Source of the DNA: Pleodorina starrii
Lineage: Eukaryota; Chlorophyta; Chlorophyceae; Chlamydomonadales; Volvocaceae
Length of the DNA stretch: 64,000 bases
Direction of reading: 5' to 3'
Assembly: GCA_030267565.1 (NCBI GenBank)
Contig: BRXU01000019.1
Span: forward strand, 1,290,501-1,354,500
The position numbers were made by a program, and so were the translations under genes. This document shows, one piece after another, positions 13,101 through 24,631 of this stretch. Below the pieces are notes generated by a model. It worked only from the letters and a program-made list of their open reading frames with translations, made no database searches and was not told where the DNA came from. Position 1 is the first letter of the stretch, and each line of letters begins with the position of its first letter.

Positions 13101-16100
13101 CCATCGGTCAACACCGGGCCAGCAGCCCGTGTGGGGTGCGGGGCGGTGCAGCGAGAGAGCACCTCTTCCGCCGAGGAACCCCGCCAGAGAGGGAAGTGAG
13201 GAGGCTCGAGGCTCTCTGGAGAGCAACCCTGGTGGAAGCCCAACCCTGCGCGACCCAGCCCCACCGCCGCCTGTGGCTCCCCGGCGCTGCGGTGCAACGG
13301 TGGTCGCGCTACCTACCTGGTAGTGGAGCGTGAGGTGCTCGACCGGGGAGGCGACCGCCTCCCGGGTCTTGGCACACAGTCTCACCACCTTGAGGCCGGT
13401 TTGGTCCATCTGAGGACGGATCGGCGGGGGCAGGGGCAGGGAGGGGGATGTTACGGACCAAAGCAACGGAACCGAGGCGAGAGGGGGGATATATTTGGGT
13501 AGCCCGGGAGGTCAGGGAGGGAGGGAGGGAGGGTGGGAGGGTTAAAAAGAAGATACCGCAGCAAAGGAACGGAGATGGGAGGGTGACTTGCAAGGAACCG
13601 GAGAGGGGTAAGGAAAGGGATACCGCAGCGAGCCGGGGAGGGGAGGGGAGGCGTGGGTTCGGGGGCTCGGCACGCAGTCCGGCGGAGGCCGGCCTAGGGG
13701 GAGGGGGCGGTCGGGTTAGGGCAAAATATGAGCGTCCCGCCCCGAGGGCGCGAGGACGCTCGGGCATAGCCCGCAACATGGCCTGCACAAAGCACACCCC
13801 GCCCCCAGATCAGCCCAGGGAGTAAGGCAGTAAGCAGAAACGCACGCACCCACCCAGCCATACAGCCACCCAACCCACCAGCCCGCTTCGCTTCGCTCCT
13901 CTTCAATTCGCTCCTCTTCCCTTCGCTCCTCTTCCCTTCGTTTCCCTTCCCTTCCCTTCCCTTCCCTTCGCTTCGCTTCCCTTCGCTATCCCCGACCCAC
14001 CTTGTGCGCCAGCTGGTCGACCGCCACATTAGAGGGCGCCGCCACCAGCACCTGCCCCGTACCCGAGTGGGCCAGGTGGTACACGATGGCGGCGCTGGTC
14101 ACCGTCTTGCCGGTGCCGGGCGGACCCTGTGCGGGGGAGCGGGGGAGCGGGGGCCGCGATGAACACCCCCCTAGTGATGCGCACACACCCAGCCCCGGCA
14201 GCAAGGCCGGAGCGAGCCCGACACCGCGGAGCCCAAGGTCCCAGCGCGGTGCGCCCTTCCTTCCGCACACCTGTCACCGCGTCCGTCCGTCCATCCGTCC
14301 CTCCATCCATCAGGCCGCCTCTCCCGCACACCCAACTCAAAGCGTCCAGACGGAACCCCACCATCCGCGTCCTCCCTGCCCCCGGCCTGCCCCCCCTTTG
14401 CCCTCCCCCGCCTCCCCTTCCGTCCTTTCGCTGCGGTGTCCATTATACCACCTCCACCTCCACTGCCCCCACCCAGCCCCGCCTCACCTGGATGAGCGAC
14501 AGCGGCTGCTGCAGCACCGACTTGACCGCGTGCAGCTGGCTGTGGTTGAGCTCCGGCAGCGTGGGCACCGCCAGTCCCGCCTTGGGCAGCGGGATCTTGA
14601 GCGTCACCGGCTCCACGGGGTGGCCCAGGATCAGGTGGTACAGGTAGCCTGGGCGGGAGGGAGGGGAGAGGAGGAGCGGGAGGGAAGGAGGGGCGGGAGG
14701 GGAGGCAATCCGGGTAAGCAAGGACAAAAGGAGAGATAAGAGATCGGCGCGTGGGGGTGCTGCTCATGGTTCCTGGCCAACGGAGGCACTGCAAGGAGAG
14801 CTCCTGTGCGGCGGCGTCGCGGGTTGCCCTGCCCTTGCGCTTGCCCATGGCCGTGCGGCAATGCCCGGCCCGCCGCCCTGCCGGCCGACCCACCCACCAC
14901 CCACCTGGCCGAGGCCCCGAGGACCCGGGCCACGCACACACCTGAGATGGACGCCGAGTACTTGCGGAAGGTGTTGAGCGCGTTACGCATGCGGTCGTAC
15001 GAGGTGCCCCGCCAGACAAAGTCCACGGAGAAGCCCACCGTGCAGTCCTCCGGGACGTCCTAGGGGGGCGACGGAGGACAGCGGCGCGGCGAGCAGCGGG
15101 CGGGATTATCCACATATAGGCCGGAGCCCGGGGGGGGGAGGCGGGATTTGTTTCACCCTTTTGGGGGAATGCGCGCAGAAACGAGTGCTGGTTGCAGCAG
15201 CCAGCCCCGTAAAGAGGCAGGCGGACAGGGAGCAGAGGGAAGAGAGAGCCAACGTCCGAGCAGGCGGCCATTATCGACCCAGCAATCAGCCACAGGTAAG
15301 CGACCGCAGACGTCCGCTGGGGTGCCGGGCACCAACACGGGTGTGATGGTCGCAAAGGCGGACGCGGCCCTGCCCGCCCTGACCCTGACCCTGCCACCCA
15401 GTCCTTCCTCCCACCCCGGCTCCCGGCTGCGGGCTCGCTCGCCTCGCCTCCGCCATGCCGCTGCGGTGTCGCCCTTTTCTCCCCCATCTTCCCCCCGGGT
15501 CGGCACACTGGCGCTTCAGCTCACATTGGTGAACAGCTCCAGACAGACCTCCTCGCTCTGCTGGTAGGTCAGCACGTGCCCCAGCGCCTCCCACGGGCCG
15601 CGGTTGCCCGCGTTCTTGTGACGCAGCTTGAGCTCGTCACCCTGCAGCAGCAGCAGCAGCAGCAGCCGCACCAGCAGCGGCAGAAACGTAAGGCCGAGGA
15701 CGTCGGGCCGAAATTTGGTGGCAGACAGCCCGCCACCCGCGTCCCCGCTCCACCTGCCTCCTTTTGATGGTGACGGCCCAAAACCCAAAACCCAATTGGA
15801 AGTAAGCGGCCAAAGACGCCCGCCTCCCCTGTATCCCATCACTGCATCCATGCAAGGTGCGGCGCCGCTCGCCGTCGCCACTCCCCATCTCAACAGGCGG
15901 CCACACGGACCCGCCAACCCCCTCCCCCCGCACAGCCCCTCCACTTCCTGCGGTCCTTGTGGCCGCTGTCTGTCGGCCCCGTCCCCGCCCCCACCCCCCC
16001 CGGCCAGACCTGCATGAGCTTCAGCTCGTTGTCGTCCCTCGGGAAATAAAAGTACGCCACTCGCTTGCTGTTGAGGCCCCAGTCCCAGCGCAGCGAAATG

Positions 16101-19100
16101 TCGTCACGCGACTGGCTCTCCTTGATGGACCGGTCGTAATCCGCCTCCAGCTTCACGAGCGGCTCGAACACGGCCTGCGCCCAGGCGGGGCACCGTCCGC
16201 CTCAGTAAGTACCCCGTGTAAACGCGGCGAGTCAAACGGGTTGAGAGCAGCGGGTTAAGAGCCACCGCGCCCACTTCGTGCGAGCGCGACCGAGTTGTTA
16301 CAGTGATTGTTAAGGGTTGTCTCCAGACGCTGGGAAGAGCAGGCCGGATATGTGCGCGGCTGGGTGCGTGGGCCGGGACCCCGGACGTCAGCGGCGGTGC
16401 CTCGCAGCTGCCAACTCGCAGCAGCTCACCTGGCGCCCACACTTTCTGGGTCGGTCCGCCGACAACGCGGGACGCGGTTTCAACCCATCTCCCCTCTGGT
16501 GCTGGCGAAGTCTCTGGTGGTTGTGTTTTGTTGGCCTTGCTGCGCCAACGGACGCTTGCTATTGCGTCTCTACTGCTTTGATGCGGATCGTATACGGGCA
16601 TTGCGGCGCTCCTCGCTCACCTGGTACTGGGCCGAGTCCTCGTACTTGAGCGCCACAGGCTGCACCGCGCCGTCCTCGGGCCCCGCCGTCTCATCCAGAT
16701 CGTCGACTCCCGCGCCGGGCTTGGTCTTCCACAGCTCCTCCAGCTTGTTCACCTGGAGGCGGGCGGGCGGGCGGGCGAGTGAGCGACCCCGGGGTGTGCA
16801 AGCGGGCGTACATTTGGGATTGGCGCCGAGGTGGCGGCGGGAGGGTGGTGCGCGGGCCGTCCGCGTGCGGCGCTGCTGCGGGCGTACATTTGGGATTGGC
16901 GCCGAGGTGGCGGCGGGAGGGTGGTGCGCGGGCCGTCCGCGTGCGGCGCTGCTGCAGCAGCCGGAAGGCCGTACAGCCCCCGGCTCGAGACGCAGACGCA
17001 CACCAGCCGGCAAGCCGGCGAGCGGGGGCCTTGCCCCCGCCCCCATCATCATCACCCAGCAGCGATTCCAACACGCGCCTCCCAGTCCCCCGGGTCCTCC
17101 CCAGCTGCTCCTCCCGCTCCTCCGTTCCCTCCGAGCGATTCACCCCGCCTCTCCTCGCCGCACCGCTCCGTCCGCCAACGTCGCCCTACCGCTTACTTGG
17201 ATGCGGTGCGGACCGTACTCACCCTCTCCCTCGCCACCCTCCCCAGCTTCCCCAGCCACTTCCCGCCGCACTTCCCTCCGCAGCCCGCAGCCCCCTCGCC
17301 CCCACCTGCGCCAGTGTGAGGTGCCGCGTCCTCAGCAGCTCCTGCTCCCCCGGCTGCTTGACCAGCCAGGGCACCAGGCCGCGATCCTCCACGATGGGCT
17401 GCCACTGCGACAGGTCCAGATTGAGGTCGCGGATGGTGGGGTGGTTGGGCGGCGTGTCGCGCGCCAGCAGCACCACCGTGTTCTCGCTCCTGACCGGCAC
17501 GAACCCCAGCACAAACAGGTTGCGGCTGCCCGACGCGTAGCACTCGAGCACCGTGTCGCCGAGCGGCGAGTCCTTGTGAAGTTGCACCTCCTTGTTCTTG
17601 CTCTTGACCTGCTCGGAAGAGGAGGGGGCAGGGGCTTAGGAGGAAGATGCATGCGCACGCGTGTGTGCATACATATACGTAGAGGGGGGGCGGGACGAGG
17701 GGGTGTGACGCGCGTCCACGCCGGGAGGAATGGAGGCAGTGCGGCTGCATTCAATGGAGGGAACAGGCGGCCCGTGGGCCCGCTGACGTGCTGCGGCAAT
17801 CCGCCTGGCCGCTGCACTGCGCTGAGCTGCGGTCTGTCTGTCTGCCTGCCGAGGCTCCAGCAGGCGGGACGCAGCGGCGTTACGCGCCAACAGCGCAGCA
17901 GAGACAGAGCCACGGTATCCGCGACTCGACGGCCAGCTCGCTGTCGCCCGATCCGACGGCCCTGACGCCGCTGCTAAGGATGCCGTTGCTCAGATTCCCG
18001 CTGCGCTGCCAGGGACCCCCGCTGGGTTCGCGCCCGAGTGGGCAACACGACACCTGGGGTGCGCCGCGAAGTATCCCCGCAGCCCACTCGAGTTGTTGCT
18101 GTGACGTCGCGCGAAATTGCCGGTCCGGGTTGGTCCGGCGGCGACGCCGCCGCGCGCGGCCGACTCCACGGCAAGGTACTAGGCAACGCTGGCAAAGTAC
18201 GGATCGGCGATTGGGTCAGGTCCGCCATTTTCCGACTCCGTTCCGCATCGCTCGCTCTGTATTGGCACCCGCAGCCCCGTGTGCCGCTCCTGGCCGGGGG
18301 GCACGCAGGGGCGGTTGGGCTGCGGGCCTCCGCGGCCGGCCTGGCGCCCGTCCCACGTCCTGTCCTGCGTCGCCCGCCCCTCCTGCCAGTGCGGCCGCTG
18401 ATCCGCCCGACGCACCAGGTGCAGAATGATGCATGAGCCTGAGCCGTGGACGCGGCCGTTGCAAAACCACTTGTTGGTGCTCAGGCACTTGACCACGCAG
18501 GCCGGGTTGTGTATGCCGCAGTACCTGCAGGAGAGGGGGACCAGGCGAGGGGGGTCAGGGAGGAAGGCTGCTGGAGAGGAGTGGGCCAAAGCCCGTGGGC
18601 CCGGGCGCCTGGGTGACACCTGGTAGGGCGAGTGCTGCAGACGTGCGCTGCGGCCAGCCCGTTCGGGCCGTTTGAACGAGCGGGCGGGAGTTGCGCATGC
18701 CACGCCCTACACTCCGGGGGGGCACTCCGCACGGAGCATCAGGCGAGCCAGGACGCGCAAGTGGCGCCGCGCCCCCGCGTGCCTGTTACGCTCGCCACTG
18801 CAGCCCCGGGTGGCCCACCAGGTGACCGTCACTCACGCGCAGGCCCACTCGGGCGGTTTCTCGGGAGCCGTCGCCGCGGGCTCCTCCTCCGCTTCATCGA
18901 AAGCCTCCTGGAACCGCAGCTGCAGTGAGAAGCGAGAACACGTCCCCGGACACATGGACAAGGGCGAGGAAGGCGGACGGGTCAGTCGCCAGGCCCGACT
19001 CCTCTGGTCGTCTGGTGCCGGCTTCCCGCTCGGCCGTGGATGAACCAGCCGCAGTTCCCCAACGGTCCCCACCAAGGAGGCGTATTTCTGGCCCAAGAAG

Positions 19101-19368
19101 GGTTAACTCCCAAACCGGGTCGAGGAGTTGGCCTCAGCATGCACTCACGCGTAGCACAGGTCAGCTGCGGGCGTCGGCGTTGGGAGTGCTGCTTGACATA
19201 CGGGACCCAGCCCACGACAGCCCGACTGGACAATAGACCCCCTTACACCTGGCGATATGTCACCCTGGGACCTACCTGCTGCAACCCAGTTGCCACTCCA
19301 TCCAGCTGCGCGTCGAAGCCAGTCTGCAGAGCCTGGTGAAGAGGGTTTGGGGCCGGCACATATGTCAT
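7127..19368 (-). CDS. UPF1: UPF1, nonsense-mediated mRNA decay RNA helicase
   Basis: SF1 RNA helicase of cytoplasmic mRNA surveillance. In-frame exons, 5' to 3': 19276-19368, 18837-18919, 18416-18524, 17306-17608, 16621-16752, 16010-16174, 15525-15641, 14942-15059, 14488-14648, 14001-14126, 13317-13409, 12711-12920, 12135-12206, 11357-11669, 10969-11054, 10045-10143, 9240-9527, 8453-8899, 7453-7827; about 1130 residues. The Cys/His domain starts near residue 57 ([13 protein letters not shown]). Helicase motifs follow: GPPGTGKT (about 428), DESTQA (about 574), GDHCQLGP (about 599), [15 protein letters not shown] (about 765), [10 protein letters not shown] Ser/Thr/Gln-rich tail has about ten SQ/TQ sites, typical SMG1-type phosphosites. 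After ACGCAG|GTGGGT at 7453 I infer a 9-nt last exon (7127-7135, Asp-Arg-stop); reading through instead stops at 7381. Several zinc ligands are missing in the Cys/His domain. Confidence 0.93.
8393..8417 (-). repeat. Telomere-like TTTTAGGG/TTTTAAGG stretch in UPF1 intron
   Basis: The plus strand reads AAAACC(C/T)TAA-type units about 35 nt inside the intron that follows the exon ending at 8453. It resembles the Chlamydomonas telomere unit TTTTAGGG. Confidence 0.6.
9565..9663. repeat. (GAGGT)n microsatellite in UPF1 intron
   Basis: About 20 nearly perfect copies of GAGGT run on the plus strand, on the acceptor side of the UPF1 intron 9528-10044. On the sense strand the unit is ACCTC. Confidence 0.95.
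9930..10027. repeat. (CCCA)n microsatellite at a UPF1 5' splice site
   Basis: About 24 copies of CCCA on the plus strand, (TGGG)n on the UPF1 sense strand. Through CTGG units it runs directly into the donor GTGGGT of the exon ending at 10045. Confidence 0.95.
13879..13985. repeat. CTTCGCTCCTCTTCC-type degenerate repeat in UPF1 intron
   Basis: Interleaved cttcgctcctcttccc and cttcc units form a purine/pyrimidine-asymmetric tract just inside the intron, ending 15 bp before the donor of the exon that ends at 14001. Confidence 0.8.
16802..16953. repeat. Exact 76-bp tandem duplication in UPF1 intron
   Basis: Copies 16802-16877 and 16878-16953 are identical by eye. Both start GCGGGCGTACATTTGGG. 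They lie in the intron between the exons 16621-16752 and 17306-17608. Confidence 0.95.
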
Positions 19369-20292
19369 GTAACCGATACACATTCGGTTGACGGCCCCAT
19401 CCTACTGAACCCGGTGGCAAGGCACTGGGCCGTGACCCCACCGCCTCAGTCAGCAGCCGGCTCTTGGCATTGCAACCGTGTCGCCCAGAGGCATCTCACA
19501 CCCACAAGGTCACCTGCTGCGCCGCGAGTCGCTGGGCGGCGCCAGCAATACCGACCGGCGCACCCCAGCTGAGCGCCTGGCTGACTCCCTGCGCAGGAAG
19601 ACTGTGTTTGAGCCCTGCCCAACTCGCTGCCATAACTTCATCCACAGCCAATGAATCAAACCCGAGCAGGTCGTGCCTGTGTAAAGTCGTTAAACTGAAG
19701 CGTGCCGGGGTGCACATCTTGTGTAGTGCCATAATCTTGAAACGTCAAGCCAAGGGTGCCACCATCAGCATAACCGAATCCAAAATCCAAAGCCTGGGAC
19801 GCTTGCGTATGATAAGGGTCAGCCATAGTGTTGTTTGTTGGCGCGCCGTTTTACAAGCGTTTAGACCGGCTGCCCGGCAGCCCGCTATCCGGCACTCAAA
19901 AATATATCGCTAAGAAGCAAGCTTTTGGGGAATCTTATTGTTGCGCAGAACGTGTGCCTGAGCATAAAGTCACAGCAAGCTCAATTTGTAGAGGCGCAGC
20001 GTTTGCGGGCCCTAACATATAACATCAAATGAACAAGAAAATATACTTGTCTCTACACAGCATTACAGCAGCAAAAGAGAGCTTGGAGAGTCGACGTGTG
20101 ATGGAAAGTCGTTGCAGGCAACTGATTCCGATGAAACTGACCATCGTATCACGCGTCCACTTGACTCCCTTACAGTACAGCGCGCTTTGAGATAAACCCG
20201 AATTGCGTGTGATCGGGCACCTGGTAACCTTTTGTACCAAAGTATTGTCGCGCGACAATTTATCATTTGTCCTCTTTCCTTCAGACTGCGGC
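19369..20292. other. Divergent promoter region of UPF1 and the coiled-coil gene
   Basis: About 0.9 kb separate the UPF1 start (minus) and the coiled-coil gene start (plus). It is visibly more AT-rich than the genes. No ORF here looks coding. A short hydrophobic fragment with plausible splice sites at 19149-19164 was considered as a UPF1 exon and dropped, because skipping it keeps frame. Confidence 0.5.
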
Positions 20293-21343
20293 ATGCTGGC
20301 TGTGCAGTCGTCATGCCGCTTCATCACGCGAGTTAGATTTTCGCCACCAGGTCTGGTCCAGATCTAGTAAAGACGCCCCTTGTGTGGCTCCGCGAAGCGC
20401 TTTCGCTCGCACAAGCGTGCGGGGCAAATCTCATGGCCGCTTCTTGACATTCCTAACGCCAATTGCGGTCATGTAGGGCTGCTGGGGCGACGTGTACAAT
20501 GCCGGGCATCGTCGGTGCAAGCTCACGCTGCCGGTGGTGGGGTTCGACCAACCGACGAGCAGTCGGCAGAGGTTGCAAAGCTGACGGAGGGCATTCTCGA
20601 GGCCGAAAAGAAGCTTGCAGCACTGTTTGAACCCGGCAAGCCCATGCCGCGGGTAAGGGACGTCGGTGAAATGAGACGACGTGGGGTGACCTTGTGTTTG
20701 GGCCCAATGCCGTACACACGCTGCGCTCGGATCCGTGCCAACAATGCAGGCCGGTGTTGTGGCCTCCATGCGACAAGAGGTGTCGGTCAAGAAGGCGCGG
20801 TTGGCTGCCATCATGAGCGGCTCAGCGCCCGCAGACATGGCGAACGAAGCACCAGCAACCGACGATGAATTGGCGGAAAGGGCTAGGCAAGCGTTCCTGG
20901 AGGTAACGGACCCAGTGCTTTTGTGACGGAGCTGCTCACGACCCGTGCATCACGATGCATCACACACAGTGTCCTGCTGGCCAAACACATGTGCGGCGTG
21001 GTACAGGTCGAGAGGCTGACAGGTCAGAGAAGCGGCAGTGCAGACTTGCGGGACGACGGCACCGCTATAGCGCTTCTCGAGGCCGAGAACGAACGCTTGA
21101 GGTGGGCGAAAGCTGGGCTGTCATTTGAAGCTCCGCTCGGTACTAGGTATTACTCGGCATTATGGTTTTGAAGCGCGCCCGCACTAATTGCCTACATACT
21201 GTCAACGTAATGTCGTTTCGGCAGTCTCCTGCTAACGAGGCGTTGTGATTGAGCGCAGAGCGGAGGCAACCGCCCTCCTCCAGCGTCAGCAACAGCTGGA
21301 GGAACTGGTCGAGAAGCACATCCAGGGCGACCGAGGAGGTTGA
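20293..21343 (+). CDS. Small coiled-coil protein, probably mitochondrial
   Basis: Five exons join in frame to 188 residues: 20293-20350, 20477-20652, 20750-20902, 21007-21101, 21259-21343. All introns are GT-AG. The first about 40 residues (MLAVQSSCRFITRVRFSPP, then GLLGRRVQCRASSVQ) are basic, hydroxylated and free of acidic residues, like a mitochondrial presequence. The rest is helix-prone with coiled-coil stretches (LTEGILEAEKKLAALFE, LLEAENERLRAEATALL, QRQQQLEELVEKHIQ). I do not recognise a family. The consistent phases across four junctions and the TGTAA 93 bp after the stop make it a real gene. Function is unknown; a structural or assembly role in mitochondria would be a guess. Confidence 0.75.
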
Positions 21344-22289
21344 GGTTGACACTTAATTGAGTGACACGATATGTGCTGTCGGATCGACAGCACCAGTGGC
21401 ACGATCACGCGCAGCATAGGATGGTGCCGATGCTATGTAAAGTATGTTCGGGCCCGACACGTGCCCAGACCAAGATATTTACCAAATGCCGGCAGTATCC
21501 GTTGTCACACGGGCCTCCGACCTCTGTATCTACGCGACTGGCCTTGGTCAAAATTGGTTGGCCACTAATAAGACTTGCACCCCTGCCGTCGTGTGCAGTA
21601 CGTCATGTCACACACCACATCCGCGAGTCCCAAAACAGCCTTAATGGCAAACGACTGTCCTGGTGCAGTCAAAAAGCGCGTCATGGTCACAAGCATGGAG
21701 TCGCTCTACGGGCCGAACACACCAGGAAACAGCCCAAACCGTTCGTTAATCTGGCAGCGCGCACTGCAGCAGCACTGCGCAGCCGAGTGGCGCCCGCCAG
21801 CCCCTAACCGCTTTTTCCAAGTACGCTGCAATCCAAAGCAAAAGCTTTACCAGCATCTAGGGGAAGCGCACCCACACATGCCTGCTCTTTTCTCGACATT
21901 AAAATCGCTCGCCTTGCCTCCCCGCACATCTAACCATCGTGGACGTTGGTCGGGCCTTGTGACACCAGACAGCGCTGTGTGTCACTATGCCGCGTTTCGT
22001 CTGAGCTACACGTATGAATCCTGCGACCCAGCTCCAGCAGCGCACACGCCATGCTACGTACGAGTTTGCTCAAACTTGACCAGGGCGAACCGAAGGTCTA
22101 CCATGAAAAGGTCTAGCCCCCAAGTGCTACCCGGGTCAAAAAAACCACGACAACCATTCTTGCCGAGGACACGTCAAAGACAGTGCTTACGAAATAGACT
22201 TTACTTTAACCCACTGTCCCCGCCTGCACTCGTAAGCGTGCATATTGCGCTTACGCAAAGAAACATGCCCCTGAGCCTTTGACAGGCCC
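21344..22289. other. Convergent 3' region between coiled-coil gene and G3BP-like gene
   Basis: The interval holds two 3' UTRs. A 235-codon plus-strand frame (21575-22282) has no recognisable domain and no splice context, so I leave it out. No clear minus-strand TGTAA for the G3BP-like gene is visible. Confidence 0.45.
21436..21440 (+). terminator. TGTAA polyadenylation signal of the coiled-coil gene
   Basis: TGTAA lies 93 bp after the stop codon at 21341-21343. Confidence 0.6.
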
Positions 22290-24631
22290 TCATGCCTGCT
22301 TGGGGCCCGCGGGTCCGCTGCTTGCATCGCGTGGGCCGCGCCCGGAGCCTCCGCCTCGCCCGCCACGGTCACCACCACGGCCGCCGCGCCCACCAGGGCC
22401 ACCTATTGGCCGGTCGCCGCGACCGCCCTCGCCTCGGCCACCGCGCCCGCGGCTGCCATCGAAGCCGCCTGCAGCCAGAACAGAACATTAGAAAATGTCG
22501 GAAGCTTCATAGAAAGATGCTGTTCAGAACTATATGCTTCAAGCATCGGTGACTTTTGGAGGAACCCAGTGCCCTGCCAAATACCCTAGTGCCCTGCCGC
22601 GCATGGGGAGCCAGCACCGTTATGCGTTCATTGCTTAAAACCCCTACGAGTAACCCCGTTTGCGTTCGTTGTTCCTATCTTTGCAAGTGGGCTCCCCAAT
22701 TAATAGTCCCTCCCTTCACAGCAGAATTCGACAGTTACTGCAGCTTACCGCGACCGCCCCTGTAGCCGCTGCCCATTCCACTTCCGCGGCCACGCTCGCC
22801 ACGGCCGCCACCACGGGGCGCAAAGCCGCGCTCAAACTCGGGCAGCATGTTCAGGATCTTAACTGGCTTGTCGCTCTCCGGGAGCCGTAGCTTGCCGTTG
22901 GCGGCCAGCGCAGCATCGCGCGACTTCTTGTCCTGGTAAAAGATGTACGCCACCATACCGAAGCGTGGCGAGCAGATAACGTTCACGCCACCCGGGCCAA
23001 AGGCACCGAACTGGGTGAACTCACCGCTCAGGAGCTTCTTCAGGTCACCCGTCTGCGGGATGCCTTGCACGTAAACGCCGTACCCCGGGTCGTTCTCCGC
23101 GCCTGCCGGCACTGGCTCCTGCACGTCCGTGGCCCTGCTCTCAACCTCTTCGTCGCCCTGGGGCTCTGCTGGCACGTCAACATCGCTGGATGGGACGGCC
23201 GGGGCAGCAGCCGGCACGGCCATCCCCTCTGCAGCGGGCACCTCTGGAACGGGCGACGGCGCTGCTGCAGGTGGCGCTTTAGCTGGAGTAGGGGGCTTGG
23301 AAACGGACGCCGGCGCAGGTGGCGCAGCAGACGCAAGCCTGGCACGCTCAGCCCAGCTCAGGTTGGCAGGCGGCGCCGGCGCAGCAGGGGCCGCCGAGGG
23401 GCCCGCCGGTGCAGCTGGGGCTGCTTGCTGCGGCGCCGCCTGTTTCGGCGCCGGTGCTGAGGGCGCCGGCTGGGGCACTGGGGCTTGGGTGGACACCGGG
23501 GCGGGTGGCACGGCGGGTGCTACCGGCGCGGGCGTTGGTGCCGGCACTACGGGCGCCGGCACTGCAGCGGGCGCGGGTGCTGCTACCGGCGCGGGCGCTG
23601 CAGCTGGTACCAGCGCAGGGGCCGGACAGACCGGGGGCTGTTCCGGCATCGCAGCCTCCGTCTCCGCTGGAAGGGGCTGAACAACGACGGGGGGTGGCGG
23701 GACAGGCAGACCGGGAGCCATGCCAGGCGCCATGTCGACCCGCGGCGGCAGCTGGCCCGCAAGCTGCAAAAACGAACGAAGGTGAACCGTCTTCAGTCAA
23801 CCCGTGGTCTCTGAGGACCTCAACCATCGGTAGACATGTGCACACTCTTACCGGTGGCGGTGCGAGGCCGAAAGGAGCAGCGGGCATCACCGGCACGTGC
23901 TGTGCGACGAACCCGTTCTCCACCGGGCGAATGTCACGCGCAGGCTCCGGCGGAAATATGCGCAGCATGTCGTTCAGGACGTAGTAACCCTTCTCCTGAG
24001 TCGCCAGAAAGAAGACCTGGACGAACTTCCTGTCCACGCCCTGCATATGCCGTCAGAATACGAGAATTGAAGCTCGATCCCCGCGCACTTATGAAGTTCT
24101 GCTCATACCTGCATATTCATGGTGCCGGAAACCTGCAGCAAAACTCCACCAGCCTGGGAGAACTGGGCATCCAGGGACATGTCACTCGCCACCACCGCGT
24201 TGGCAATGGTGCCCATCACCTTGTCCTGAATGTCCTACACAAGCAGACATTTCAGCGTTAGCTCGGAGGTCGAGTCAACACCAAGCAAACATAGAGCTCG
24301 TACCTCAAGGGTGCCGCTAGCCGTCCCCACAACGACGCTGCCATCGGGCTGAACATCCGCGACAGTGAAGGTGCTGTTCTCCTTATAGAATCGATGCGAA
24401 TGCTTCGGCAGCTTTGCCAGCACGTCATAGTACTTGCTGATAAATTGCTCGCCGACCTGCACGTTCAGGGACTCGTGTAACTGAGCCCACGGGCGGCGCG
24501 CTCCCGAAGGACGTGTTGCACGTAGAAAGCAAGCTTTCGCGCTTTCGGCAGCCCTTAATACATATGAGATCGCAGGATGAGAATCGAAAGCAAGCGAAAG
24601 AACGCACCCAATTCGCTGTTGGAGTAGCCAT
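22290..24631 (-). CDS. G3BP-like stress-granule protein: NTF2 domain, RRM, RGG box
   Basis: Six exons join in frame to 561 residues: 24608-24631, 24304-24456, 24109-24234, 23852-24040, 22749-23763, 22290-22468. The NTF2-like domain (about residues 8-145) shows VGEQFISKYYDVL, HRFYKENSTFTVADV and VQVFFLATQEKGYYVLNDM. A long Pro/Ala/Val-rich linker follows. One RRM (about 395-475) contains YGVYVQGIPQ and FGMVAYIFYQ. The C-terminus is Gly/Arg-rich (GRGRGGRGEGGRGDR). This order is that of animal G3BP and plant G3BP-like proteins, RNA-binding scaffolds of stress granules that dimerise through the NTF2 fold. The first exon encodes only MATPTANW. The RGG box is split by an intron at 22469-22748. Ubiquitin-protease or helicase partners known from animals cannot be judged here. 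Confidence 0.9.

Noticed and set aside
19149..19164. 16-nt candidate exon in the first UPF1 intron
   Set aside because: Including it breaks the frame to the conserved Cys/His exon; skipping it keeps phase 0.
21575..22282. 235-codon plus-strand frame after the coiled-coil gene
   Set aside because: No domain, no splice structure, and it overlaps the 3' region of the G3BP-like gene.
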